From Dromiciops gliroides (taxonomy: Eukaryota; Chordata; Mammalia; Microbiotheria; Microbiotheriidae), in the NCBI RefSeq assembly GCF_019393635.1, contig NC_057863.1, positions 574,438,284-574,502,283 of the forward strand: a stretch of 64,000 bases of DNA, written 5' to 3'. The notes under the pieces were generated by a model. It ran no database searches. It had not been told where the DNA came from and saw only the letters and a list, made by a program, of their open reading frames with translations. Shown here in pieces: positions 31,814-42,632 of the stretch (its first letter is position 1; each line of letters opens with the position of its first letter). Position numbers and translations under genes: made by a program.

Positions 31814-32230
31814 AAAAAAGTTTTATTGATATCTTATGTTTTTCACATTACCAAAGTTTCTCCTGGCATTTTTCCTCCTTCCCCTCCCAAGAGCCATCCC
31901 TTATAATCCACAGTGTTTTTAAAGACAAAAAAGAGGGGAAAAAAAAGCAGAGGAAAAAAAATCAACACAATTGATCAATGCATCAAAAAAGGGTGAAAAT
32001 ATGTGCAGCATATAACACTTGTGGACCTCCCACCTCTGCAAATAGCTGGGGGTGGAGACATTTTCTTCTTAGATTGCCATTTATTTGCTTTTCACATCTG
32101 TCTTTCTCTTTTGAAACTCATCTCCAGTCAGTTGCAGTGGTGAAAATATTGTGTGTGCCCTTGAAGTCTTCAGTTTCTTGTACAAGATGTCATAAGCTCA
32201 GCATCTTTCTAGATTTTTTCTTATAGTATG
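31814..32230 (-). mobile_element. L1 3' UTR, minus strand
   Basis: Reads TTTTATTGATATCTTATG, TTTTTCACATTACC, CTCCCAAGAGCCATCCC and GTGGACCTCCCACCTCTGC, an L1 3' UTR beginning at its terminus. The COX5B copy inserted at this L1's 3' edge. Confidence 0.7.
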
Positions 32231-32294
32231 AATTACAAAAGAAAGGTAATAGGTGAGGAGGGATGTAAAGGCACAAGGAGAGAAATAACAATAG

Positions 32295-32540
32295 ATACTA
32301 TTGACACAACATGTAGTGGTTTGCAAAGCTCCTGAAAAAGATTAGCTTATTTGATCCTCACAATAACCCCCCATGGGAGGTAGATTCTATTTTTATTCCC
32401 ATTTTATAGATGAGGAAGATAGAGGTTAAATGAGTTGGCCATGGTCACACAGCTATTAAAACTGAGGTCAGATTTGAACCAAGGTCTTCTGACTCTGGTT
32501 TTTGTACTCTATCCACTATGCCATATAGCTGCTTTTTGAT
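32295..32540 (-). mobile_element. MIR-type SINE, full length
   Basis: Reads GTGGTTTGCAAAGCTCC, TTATTTGATCCTCAC, AATAACCCCCCATGGG, CCCATTTTATAGATGAGG and GTACTCTATCCACTATGCC. Confidence 0.85.
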
Positions 32541-33162
32541 GAGGTTATTGAAAAAAGTTATTTTTATTGGTATATCTCTTAAGTGATAATTATATGATTG
32601 TCACATATACATGGATGACGTTTTGTAAGAGGAAGGCCTTTAAGATAGTGCTTTAATCTAACAATTAAATGTTTTCTTTTTTTTTAAATCAAGGAACAAT
32701 AAGTATAGTGAGCTTTTATAATTATTTATACATTTCAATTAATTGTGTGATTTATTGTGGCTGGAGGTAATGAAGATTGAAGATATCCATTGAAGGGTAA
32801 GCCCAAGGGAAACTAGTGGATGAACCTATCCAACAGAGATGTGTCCTGTGAAGAGCCAATGGCCTAGCAACCTGTCCAGTCTAGGAAAGCAACCACAGGT
32901 CAGCAGCTGTGATCACTATAACAAACATGATCACTATAGTGACAGCCAAACCCAGAGAGCAGCTAGCCCAGAAGCCATTCTGCCTGCTTAGTCAAGTCTA
33001 ACAGAAGATCAACCCAAGCATCAGACATACCTTTTCTTGAAGGAAAAAGTCTAGCCACCTAGTGGAGCCACTCACTCATTGCCAATGCCCACAGTGAACT
33101 TTGTGTTGACTTTCCAGAGAATGAACGAATGTCAAGGCTTTTCAGTTCCAGTCAACAATAAA
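32541..33162. other. Unassigned
   Basis: No gene recognised. GATCACTATA occurs twice at about 32914 and 32931, the second within a short palindrome CACTATAGTG. T-run at about 32678. Confidence 0.35.
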
Positions 33163-33775
33163 TTTTTAAAAATTGCTAAGCACCTACTATGTGCCAGGCA
33201 CTGCACTAACTGCTGGAGATAGAAAGAAAGGTAAAAGACAACTCCTGCCCTTGAAGAACTCACCATCTAACAAAGAAGCTATATGCAGCATAAATTGGAA
33301 ATAATCAGCAGAGGGAAGGCAATACAGTTAAGAGTGGTCATCAAAGGCTTCCTATAGAAGGTGGGATTTTAGCTAGGACATGGAGGAAGTCATGTAAGTC
33401 AAATGGTAAAGATGAGGAAGGAGATTAACATTTTCAAAGACGCTGAAAGTGCTTAGAGTCTGGAGATAGAGAGCCTTGTTTGAGGAGCAACAAAGAGGCC
33501 AATGTCACCGGATTGAAGAGCATGTGGGTGGGGGGGGGGGATCAAGTGTAAGAAGATTAGAAAGATGGAGCAGGTTATGAAGGACTTTGAACACCAAAAA
33601 GAATATTTTATATTTTATCTTAGAGGTAATAGGAAGTCATTGGAAGTTATTGAGTAGGTAGGTAGACATAGTGAGACTTATAATTTAGTAAGAACACTTT
33701 GACAGCTGAGTGTAGGACAAACTAGAGTAGGATGAGACTCATGGAAGAGTTGTGAGTTGTCTTGGCCATGTGTCT
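33163..33775 (-). mobile_element. L2 LINE 3' region, long copy
   Basis: Reads GCACCTACTATGTGCCAGG, CTCCTGCCCTTGAAGAACTC, GGAAATAATCAGCAGAGGG, GCTTCCTATAGAAGGTGGG, GAGGAGCAACAAAGAGGCC and GGTTATGAAGGACTTTG. A G-run is at about 33529. Complement of L2 3' UTR and C-terminus. Confidence 0.8.
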
Positions 33776-33964
33776 TTTCTATATATGTGACTCACTCACT
33801 CACAGACCTTAAGTTTGGCCCCACTCTTTTCCTATTCCATGGGCTTTCTGTGTATATGTGAGAGAGTATTTTCACAAGTTCTGAAGGGAAATGTTTTCTA
33901 TTTATTATTCTCATATTGACATTGAGTAAATACCTTTTCTCAAAAGCATTGAGTCTACTAGCTT

Positions 33965-34109
33965 TTTTTTTTTTGGTGAGGCAAGTGGGGTTAAGTGACT
34001 TGCCCAGAGTCACATAGCTAGTAAGTGTTAAGTGTCTGGGGCCGGATTTGAACTCAGGTCCTCCTGAATACAGGGCCAGTGCTCTATCCACTGAGCCACG
34101 TAACTGCCC
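33965..34109 (-). mobile_element. tRNA-derived SINE (subtype B)
   Basis: Flanked by CTACTAGCTT (33955-33964) and CTACTGACTT (34110-34119). Tail complement GGTGAGGCAAGTGGGG marks subtype B. Confidence 0.9.
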
Positions 34110-34119
34110 CTACTGACTT

Positions 34120-36245
34120 ATTTTTAAGGGAATATACACTAGTGGGAGCTTATGAGCTACAGTGTTTTGAGGATAGCCATTCACCGGGTAACCCCTAGAG
34201 TACAAAGTACCAGTCTTGGGAGTAAGGTCACATGGGACACTATAAAAGATGAGCAACCTGGGATTAATGGATGTGAAAAGTAGACTACAATCAATTCATG
34301 TTGTTAATTGTGATTGTCTCATTGACTCTAGTGAAGACCCCAAACCACAACTGAGAAACTAAACTTCTTTGATTTATGAATAAGGCCCAATAGCTCCTGA
34401 GAATATACTACTTAGTGCAGGGCTTGTCATAGAATTAAAGAACACAGAAATGAAGTAAGGAATTTTTTTATATGCTATTTGACCTAAGGGTTCTGTTAGT
34501 GTAGTTTGGTATTATAGGATATGAAATAGGGCTAGGACTGGGACTGTGAGGGGAGAGAGAGAGTAGTAGTAGATTAATAAATAATCTGAAGAATGATTTC
34601 GCAAGAAGAATTAACAGACTGGATTATGGAAAGAAGATGAGTCGAAGATAACTTGTTATGAGTCTGAAAGATAAGGAACAGTATCTCATGGTGATGGAGT
34701 AGTTCAGAAGGTGGCAAGTATACATTGTACACTTCACGAGATTACATTGAATACCATCTATGCAATTGGCATTATGGGAGATACTAGCTGGATAAATAAG
34801 ACATTGGCATGTGAAACTTTAAGTAACAAAACATAGAAATAACAGTTGGAGATGACAAAGGAAAAGAGATCACAAGGGAGTCCGTGAGGAAATCCCGATG
34901 AAGCATGTAATCAATACTGTGAGCAGGTCTTTGATGAGGAGAACTTACTTAAGTCTGGGATAGTCTGGGAGAACTTTACAAAATACATGGGACTTAAGCA
35001 AAACCGTAAAAGATAAGTAGAATTTGGATAGTTTTGAGTGTAGTATAGGTGATGGTGGTGGTACTTCCAGGGGGTAGACCAAATTAAGTAAAAATCAGAG
35101 GTTGCAAATCACAAGGTACATTTTGAAGACGGCAGGTAAACACATTTGACAAGAGAAGAAGGTTCTGGATGTGAGTAGTCAAAGGAAAAAAAGGAAAAAG
35201 AAAGTGTTGTAGGACATTATATACCAGAAAAAAAGTTTGGATTTTATTACAAGATGAGTTCTGCATGCAAAATATGAATATGTTATTCCCCTTTGGGGGT
35301 TTCTTCATTTTTTTTTTGTGACTTCCATCTACTGTCTCTGTCTGAGACCTTTAGTTATCAGAGAAAGTAGGTCATTAGGGAACAATCAGTGTGGAGAATA
35401 TTGACAGCAGGAAGTTGTTCCATGGTTTTGGATGGCCTGAGATTTCTGACTTCAGGAAGCTGATGCAGTACATTTGATGGGAGTACCTGCTGTTCCTAGC
35501 TGGAGAAAGAAATCTTCTTAATTACATGTACTCTGAGCTGGATTACCTCAAGACAGGAATTTCATTCCTAACACCAATGCCATCAGAGACATGTATGACT
35601 ATCAGACAGTCATCTTCTCCATCTGTCTCCTTGTTTGTCTTGATGAGGCCCAAGGGAAGTTGATTACTATGGAAGAAATTATGCTCATCGTATAATCACT
35701 ATTATGTAACAGATGAGACCCCACCCTCTAGTTCTGGTGCCAATTGAGAAAGAGGAAAAATAACATCTTCAACTTCAAATTTCTTCTTGTCCTTGCCCTG
35801 TGGTCTGGTCTCATCCTGAGGCTTTGGAAGAGTCACAAATACCTCCAAGAGTAGTCAAGCATTTGCCAAGTAACCCTTGGGGCTATGCTGAGTTTTTGTA
35901 TATTGAGAGACAGAAGAGGGAACATTTACACAACCAATTTCCTGGAAGTCCTCCAATTCTGTTTCCAACTCTGAGACTGAAATATGATCAGAAAACTCAA
36001 GGAAGTTACTGAAAAAAAATAGCATCAAGGTATTATGGGAAGGGACAATGACCTGAATGCACAATGAAGAACAGATAAGGGGAAAGAGTAAATAAGAAAC
36101 TAAGTTGGAAAAGAAAAGGAAAAAGAAAGGAAGAAATAGTTTAAAAGAAGCTAAATGTATGATCGAATGGAAAATAAAGGGAATAATGAGGGAAACTGTA
36201 GTTCTACATTCTTTTACTTAACAAAAGATTTTATTTTTGTTTTAA
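34120..36245. other. Long unassigned stretch
   Basis: About 2.1 kb without a repeat I can name. Frames at 35084-35308 (-), 35800-36012 (+) and 35855-36064 (-) have no recognisable domain. Around 35380-35800 the text looks coding-like in short pieces, but stops occur in every frame. I make no gene call. Confidence 0.35.
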
Positions 36246-36249
36246 ATAG

Positions 36250-36785
36250 AGGGCATGTGAATAGTAATGTTTTCTTCCCGTTGGCAAAGAATTTTTCCTT
36301 TCATAGTTCTCAATGTCTTTCTTCTCTCTTCAGTATTTACTCTCTACAGTATGTTCTCCTTCAAAAACAAACCTTCCCTTTCCTTCCATCACATTTCATT
36401 TTCTTGATTATTCTTCTTCCCTTTTGAGTTTTTCTATGTTCCCTTGGTGAATTCCTGTCCTTAGTCCTCTTCTTTTCTCAATTTATACTCTCTCATTGGA
36501 TGAACACAACCACTTTAAAGTTTTCTAAGTGGATAATACCACATCTATATTTCCAGCACTGACTTCTCTACCAAGTTCCAGGTCTTCATTTATGATAATG
36601 TTCCAGGCACCTCTGTCTGGATGTCTTACTCTTGCCTCCAACACAGGATATCTAAAAATATCGTTTTTCTCTACCCCACCTCAATTAACCTTCAAATTCA
36701 ACTTCTCATCCTAAATTTCCTATTTTCACTAATGGTACTACAATTCTCCAAGATACCCTTGGAGATAAAAAAATCTTAGCCATTT
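36250..36785 (+). mobile_element. L2 LINE ORF2 mid-region remnant
   Basis: Follows L2 order: CCTCTTCTTTTCTCAATTTA, TACTCTCTCATTGG, TATATTTCCAGCACTGAC, CACCTCAATTAACC and TTCCTATTTTCACTAATGG, then CAATTCTCCAAGATACCC. Frame broken. Confidence 0.6.
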
Positions 36786-37035
36786 TTATTTACTTTCTTT
36801 CTAAATCCTTTCAAGTCACTCAGTTCATGTATTGATGTGTCTTATTGAACTGTTATTCTAAGCATGCTATTTCATCTTTTGAAGGATGTTATGAGTTTCA
36901 AATGAGATAATTACAATGAAAATTCTTTATGAAACATTGTAAGCTAGTATTAACACATTGACTGTAAACAATGGAAACATGCAGAGGGTGCTCCATTAAG
37001 TCTGATCAAAAAAGAAAGTGTGGTATAGCATAAAG
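36786..37035. other. Unassigned
   Basis: AT-rich; a MIR-like tail phrase CAAATGAGATAATTAC is at about 36900. Confidence 0.35.
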
Positions 37036-37036
37036 T

Positions 37037-37140
37037 GTGGGGCAATTAGGTGGTGTAGTGAATAGGGTGCCAGACCTGGAGTCAGGAAGAACTGAGTTCA
37101 AATTTGGCCTCAGACACTATCTGTGCGACCCTTACAAAGC
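37037..37140 (+). mobile_element. tRNA-derived SINE, truncated old copy
   Basis: Head GGGGCAATTAGGTGGTGTAG and B-box GAGTTCAAATTTGG, then the core collapses after ACACTATCTGTGCGACCC. No A tail. Confidence 0.8.
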
Positions 37141-37439
37141 TAACCAAGAAAACTTTATGTTAAAAGTAGAGGGGGAGAAAGAGAAAACTGATTGTCTCTT
37201 TCTTCTAAGCCAGATGCTATGTAGGGTATCAGATACAACCTATGCAGATCATTAGTAAAGAAGACTAGACAAAATCCAAAAAGAGATCCACAAATAAAAC
37301 CCATGACCTCAGATGCATAAACACAAATGCACAAAATATGGGTAATAAGATCAATAGAGATTACCAGGAGGTAAATTCAACCTCCCAGGTACCAATGGAA
37401 CTTGGTGGGATTGTACTCATGACTGCTAAATGTATCTTG
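37141..37439. other. Unassigned
   Basis: No gene or repeat recognised. Confidence 0.35.
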
Positions 37440-37451
37440 AAAACTATACCA

Positions 37452-37606
37452 AGGGGGGAAGCTAGGTGGCACAGTGGATAAAAAGCACTGACCCTGGATT
37501 CAAGAGGACCTGAGTTCAAATCTGTCCTCAAACACTTGACACTTACTAGCTGTGTGATCCTGTGTAAATTACTTAACCTTCATCCCCCCCCAAAAAAAAA
37601 CCACAC
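37452..37606 (+). mobile_element. tRNA-derived SINE (subtype A)
   Basis: Flanked by AAAACTATACC at 37440-37450 and 37607-37617. Internal duplication of AAA in the head (GATAAAAAGCACTG). Subtype A core, with a C-run then A tail. Confidence 0.9.
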
Positions 37607-37617
37607 AAAACTATACC

Positions 37618-38114
37618 GAATTCAAAAGTGATAGAATAGATAATAGGAGGTATGGAGCAGTGTGATACATGTGTGAAGAAGTTTGAGAAGGGGAGGATAG
37701 AAACATGGGGGAGAACACTTTGGTGAGGATAGACTATAGACTGTAGATACCTAATAACAATGGGCAAATGGATAAACATTATGCAAAACAGATCAAAAGA
37801 AGGACCAAGGTAAGAGACAATAGTGGTATGGGAAATCAATCATTCTTCAGAAGGAGGGTCATTGATGTTCTCAACCCAGTTCTAACCAATAAGGGAGAAT
37901 TGGTTATTGAAGTAGAAATGATGGAAACTTTGAGAGGAGAATACATTTCCATCTTGAAGTTTATTACAGATAGAGGAAAGTGAGATATAGTCCAACACAG
38001 AGGTGTCACATATATGCACCCACAGGCTGCAATCTATATAAGGCTCACAACATTCCCCAGTGTGATGCAACAGATAAACATAATTGGCAAATATTTAACA
38101 AAATAAATAAAAAT
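37618..38114. other. Unassigned
   Basis: No gene or repeat recognised; three short frames overlap without a domain. Confidence 0.35.
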
Positions 38115-38126
38115 ATAATAGAACAT

Positions 38127-38388
38127 TTTGTTTAGTCATTTCAGTCACATCCTGACTCTTCGTGACCCTATTTAAGGTTTTCTTAGTAGAGATACAGGAG
38201 TGGTTTGCCATTTCCTTCTCCAGTTCATTTTGCAGATGAAGAAACTGAGGCAATCAGGGTTAAGTGCCAAAAGTTCACAGAGCTAGTAAGTGTTTGAGGC
38301 CAGATTTGAATTCAGGAGGATGAATCTTCCTCATCCCATGCCTAATACAGCTTGGCACTCCTGCCAACTGTGCCACCTAGCTGCCTTA
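38127..38388 (-). mobile_element. SINE with RTE/BovB-like tail, complete
   Basis: Best-bounded copy of this family: tail end TTTTGTTTAGTCATTTCAG at the left, head complement CTGTGCCACCTAGCTGCC at the right. Flanked by a perfect 12-bp duplication ATAATAGAACAT at 38115-38126 and 38389-38400. Confidence 0.9.
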
Positions 38389-38589
38389 ATAATAGAACAT
38401 AGATAATGTTAATAAATGGTTTTCTAAATCAATATGTTGCCCATTTAATGACCCCATTTCCATTTGAATTTGATACTATTGGTTTAACATACACTATAGA
38501 AGAATAAATCTCAAAGCATTTAGAGCAAGGGAAAGTAAAATCCTATGACCATAGTCTTACTAGGGAAGTTAACTTAAGAGAAATAGGAA

Positions 38590-38759
38590 GGTTTCATCTA
38601 CTTTCTTTTTGCTACCTGCTCCTCTGTGAGCAGTGATCAGATAATTGCTACCTTTACTAATGGAAAAGGTATGATAATTAACTGCTGTAAGTAAAACTCC
38701 CTCCTCTAGCCACTGTGCCTCTCTCTCTGTGTTGTCTTCCCTTGAAGGAATGTAAACTC
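38590..38759 (+). mobile_element. L2 3' region, left part
   Basis: Ends TTGAAGGAATGTAAACTC, the point just before CTTGAGGGCAGG in an L2 3' end. The sequel is found 1.8 kb away at 40578, after an L1 insertion. Confidence 0.5.
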
Positions 38760-39020
38760 ATAATAAAATTCATTTGGAAGAGGAAAAGGTCAGGGATTTC
38801 AAAGAAATTAATGGACAAAAAGATAAAGAAAGGAGGTTCAGAAATACCAGATCTCAAACTATAAGGCAATAAACATCAAAACTATCTGGTATTGACTAAG
38901 AAATAGAAAGGTAGACCAGTGGAACAGATTAGACATACAATAAACAGTAGAAAAGGATGATAGTAAGCTAGTGTTTTACAAATGTAAAGATTTAAGTGTT
39001 TGGGATAAGAATTCATTATT

Positions 39021-39297
39021 ATATTTCTCTATATGAAATGATGAGCTCAGTGATTTTAGGAAAACATGGAAAGATGTTCATGAAATTATGAAGAACAAAA
39101 TGAGCAGAACCGAGAGAGGGAAAAAGATGGAACATGTGTGATGTAGTAGAAAGCACACTGGATATGGTAACTGGGCTTAAATCTTGACCTGACAGTACTA
39201 TTAACTACTTGTGTGACCTTTTATAAGTAATTCCTGCTCTGTAATTATGAATGTTCTCTTCTGATCAATCAAATTTATTAAGTACCTACTTTAAAAA
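39021..39297 (+). mobile_element. Chimeric retro-insert: L1 3' UTR piece joined to MIR/L2 piece
   Basis: Interrupts the L1 ORF2 text and is bounded by a perfect 14-bp duplication AAGAATTCATTATT (39007-39020 and 39298-39311). Its first 100 bases are L1 3' UTR (GAAATGATGAGCTCAGTG, ATGAGCAGAACCGAGAG). The middle is MIR-like (GTAGTAGAAAGCACACTGG, ACTACTTGTGTGACC). The end is L2/MIR-like (TTTATTAAGTACCTAC) followed by a short A-run. All of it arrived in one event, judging by the single duplication. Confidence 0.7.
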
Positions 39298-40005
39298 AAG
39301 AATTCATTATTTGGTAAAAATTGTTAGGAAAGCTGTAAAGCAGTCTGGCAGAAATTGGACTGAGGAGTTGATTCTAAAAAATTAATATACCATTATCTTA
39401 AACCATGTACCAAGATAAGATAAAAATGTATACATGACCTTGATGTAAAGGGAGATATCATAAGAAAATTAGAAGAACATGGAACATATTACCTATCACA
39501 GTCCTGAATAGGAAAATAAACTAGAGATAGAGAGCATTGTGAGAAATGGATAATTTCGATTATATTAAACTTAAGATTTTTTGTATAAATAAAAACAATA
39601 TAGCCAAGATTAAAAGGAAAGTAGAAAACTGGGGGAAATTTTTCTAGACAGTTTCTCAGAAAAAGGTCTCATTTCTCAAATATATAAAAACTTTTTTCAA
39701 ATTTATAAGAATGTAAGTCATTCCCCAATTGATAAATGGACAAAGGATATGAATGGGCAGTTTTTCAATCAAGACATAAAAACTATATATAGCCATATAA
39801 AATATTCTAAATGCTTATTAATGAGAGAAATGCAAATTAATACAACTCTGTGATATCATCTCAGACACCTCAGACAGTTACTCGCACCTATCATATTGGT
39901 TAAAGTGATAGATGAATTTCAATTGGGGAATGGCTAAACAAGTTATGGTAAATGGTTGTGATGGAAAACTACTGTGTTATATGAAATAATGAACTAGTTG
40001 ATTTT

Positions 40006-40124
40006 ATTATTTTTTTTTTGTGGGGCAATGAGGGTTAAGTGACTTGCCCAGAGTCACACAGCTAGTAAGTGTTAATTGTCTGAGGCCGGATTTGAACTCA
40101 GGTCCTCCTGAATCCAGGACCATC
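40006..40124 (-). mobile_element. tRNA-derived SINE, 5'-truncated, in L1
   Basis: Flanked by TGAACTAGTTGATTTT (39990-40005) and TGAACTGGTTGATTTT (40125-40140), 15 of 16. The head is absent: the element stops after CCTGAATCCAGGACCATC. It therefore lacks the A box and cannot be a Pol III source. Confidence 0.93.
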
Positions 40125-40577
40125 TGAACTGGTTGATTTTAGAAAAACATGGAAAAACTTCTCTACCAGAGAAAGAACTCAAAAATAGAGGTATGTATAA
40201 TATGGTTTTGCATTTATGTATATATGTGTGTATGTATGTATTATGTATATTTGTGTTTATTTGTGGCCTTCTATGGTGGGAAGGGAGAGAGAAAAAAAAG
40301 TACACAGCAGAGAAGAAAAGAAAACTTGGAAGCACAGAAAAGCTCATTAGCTTTGAAAATGATGTGTAATATTTATTACATAGTTTTTATTTTTTTAAAT
40401 GCAAACAGTTTGAAATGAAAATTGATGGTTTTATAGTGAATCCTTTGTGTTCTTCGAAGTACATGTAAATGTTCTGGGTTTTTTCTTTTTTGTATTTAAG
40501 TTTAAAATGAATATAATTTTGTTATTAAATAAATTTAAAGAAAGAAAAAATAAAGAGCAAAACAATGTTTTTAAAAA

Positions 40578-40700
40578 GAATGTAAGTTCTTAGAGGACAA
40601 ATATGGCCATACTTTTGTATTTTAATATTTAACAATTATTATAGTACCTAGAACATTGTCTGTATTTAATACTTTAATAATAACAACTTTTTAAGTTAAT
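40578..40700 (+). mobile_element. L2 3' end, right part
   Basis: Reads GAATGTAAGTTCTTAGAGG, ACTTTTGTATTTTAATA and TAGTACCTAGAACATTG, the continuation of the L2 interrupted at 38759. Confidence 0.6.
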
Positions 40701-40918
40701 TAATTAATTCCACTTTTGTTTGATCTATTTAGAAGAATGATTTCCAGGACAAAACAATAAATGGTGAATAGGTAATTAAAAATGAAGATAAATGAAAAGA
40801 TGGAAAGGCAACGCCTATTTGCCCTCATATTATTCAAGTAATCAGGCCTGCATGAAGTATATTCCAGAGTGCTGAAATAATTGATAGATGCAATTCCGCA
40901 GTCACTATCAGTGGTCAT
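40701..40918. other. Unassigned
   Basis: AT-rich; the 83-codon minus frame has no domain. Confidence 0.35.
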
Positions 40919-41104
40919 TGAAAAATCATGGGAAGAGATAAGGATGTCCATGATTGGCAGGAGGTAAATATCCTGATTTTCAAAGAATGGAAAAGAGTGG
41001 AATCCTCAAACTATAGACCTATGAGCTTGACTTCAATGTTGGGCAAAATTTTAGAATGTTGAGCATGTTAAAAGGGAAGAAATGATCATTAAGAACCAAC
41101 ATGG

Positions 41105-41255
41105 GGGCAGCTAGATGGCGTAGTGGATAGAGCTCTGGCCATAGATTCAGGAGTACCTGAGTTCAAATCCGACCTCAGACACTTAACACTTACTAGCTGT
41201 GTGACCCTGGGCAAGTCACTTAACCCCAATTGCCTCACCAAAAAAAAAAAAAAAA
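41105..41255 (+). mobile_element. tRNA-derived SINE (subtype B) in CR1/L3
   Basis: Perfect 14-bp duplication AAGAACCAACATGG at 41091-41104 and 41256-41269. Uninterrupted A tail of about 18 bases, suggesting a relatively recent insertion. Confidence 0.96.
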
Positions 41256-41391
41256 AAGAACCAACATGGCTTCATCAAGAACATGTCATGTCAGACTAGA
41301 TTCATTAATTTTTCAATATAACCAATTGAACATTTTAGATAGTTTGCCTACATTTTAGCTAAAATATGATAAAATTCTCAATGTTATTCTT

Positions 41392-41557
41392 TTTTTTTTT
41401 GTTCTTTTGTTTTTGGGTTTTTTGCGGGGCAATGAGGGTTAAGTGACTTGCCCAGGGTCACACAGCTAGTAAGTGTCAAGTATCTGAGGCCGGATTTGAA
41501 CTCAGGTCCTCCTGAATCCAGGGCTGGTGCTTTATCCACTGCGCCACCTAGCTGCCC
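41392..41557 (-). mobile_element. tRNA-derived SINE (subtype A) in CR1/L3
   Basis: Perfect 15-bp duplication CTCAATGTTATTCTT at 41377-41391 and 41558-41572. A box complement CCACTGCGCCA intact. Confidence 0.96.
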
Positions 41558-41634
41558 CTCAATGTTATTCTTGTAGACAAGAGAGGAAAACATGAGTTGG
41601 ATGACAGTATAGTTGGAGTAAAAAAAAAAAACAA

Positions 41635-41885
41635 CATTCATTGATCATCTACTATGTGCCACTCACTGCCCTAAGCTTTGGATATTCAAAGAAAGGCAAA
41701 ACCATCCCTGTCTTCAAGAAGCTCATGATCCAGGGGGAAAGACAACACACAAACAACTAAGTGCCAACAATCTATGCACATGAGAGACTGGGAGTCATAT
41801 AAGAGGGACAGTATTAGAAGTAAAGGGCATCAGGAAAGGCTTCTTCCAGAAGGTGGAATTTTATTGAGCAACAATACAAAATATT
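41635..41885 (-). mobile_element. L2 3' end in CR1/L3
   Basis: Reads CATTGATCATCTACTATGTG, TCACTGCCCTAAGC, CCCTGTCTTCAAGAAGCTC and GGCTTCTTCCAGAAGGTGG. CR1/L3 text lies on both sides. Confidence 0.75.
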
Positions 41886-42494
41886 GTTATTGTTTGATTG
41901 ATTCAAGTATGGGAGGGTCTCTTATGAATTGTTCTAGGTATCTTAAACAATAGCTGACATACTTGTCAAATGTGCAGATGACAACAGGAGTATTTAATAC
42001 GCTGTTTGACAGAGCCAGAATCCAGAATGATCTCTACAGAGTTGCCCCCACCTAAGAAGATGAAATTAAAAAGGTATCACTGTAAATTCTTACTCTGTGG
42101 TAAGAATTTTCATTTACATAATAACTCAATTGCTCAAGGACAACTTGAGAGAGAAATGACCAGACAGTACTTCAGATGAAGAATGCGAAGGGCCTTTCAT
42201 AGTCTACAAACCCAAGATGAGCCAACAGAGTGATATGGAAGGTGACAAAGCTAATGAAATCTAAGGCAGCATTAAGAGAGGTGCATTGGGTCCAGGAAAA
42301 TGGAAGCAACAGATCCATTGTACTCTGCCCTGGTCAGATCACATCACATCTGCAGTGCTGTGGTCAGCTGTAGGTACCACATTTTAGCAATGGCTTTTAG
42401 ATACCAAAGTGACTAGGATGATCCAGAAGCCATGTCATGTAAAGATTTATTGAAGTAACTGGGGATGTTTGAGTTGGGCAAGAGGAAACATAGG

Positions 42495-42632
42495 CAGGGG
42501 CAGCTAGGTGGTGCAGTGGATAGAGCAGTGGCCCTGCATTAACGAGGACTTGAGTTCAAATCCAGATTCAGACACTTGATACTAACTGTGTGACCCTGGG
42601 CAAGTCACTTAACCCTCATTGCCCTGAAATAA
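42495..42632 (+). mobile_element. tRNA-derived SINE (subtype A) in CR1/L3
   Basis: Flanked by AGAGGAAAC at 42481-42489 and 42634-42642 with a few less certain bases beyond. It has lost part of the core (GATACTAACTGTGTG). Confidence 0.88.

Larger units (their letters stand above)
38760..40577 (+). mobile_element. L1 LINE, ORF2 C-terminus plus 3' UTR
   Basis: 5'-truncated L1 beginning ATAATAAAATTCATTTGGAAG within ORF2 (the block encoding KFIWK in the family). It passes through GGATAAGAATTCATTATTTG, GAAATGGATAATTTCG and CATTCCCCAATTGATAAATGG into the 3' UTR, ending AATAAATTTAAAGAAAG. It holds two insertions: a 277-bp chimera at 39021-39297 and a SINE at 40006-40124. Its flanks GAATGTAAACTC (38748-38759) and GAATGTAAGTTC (40578-40589) match at 10 of 12 bases and are both L2 sequence. 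Many stops: not coding. Confidence 0.8.

Noticed and set aside
35380..36012. Possible processed pseudogene suggested by short coding-like phrases
   Set aside because: No protein family recognised, stops in all frames, and no poly(A) or target duplication found.
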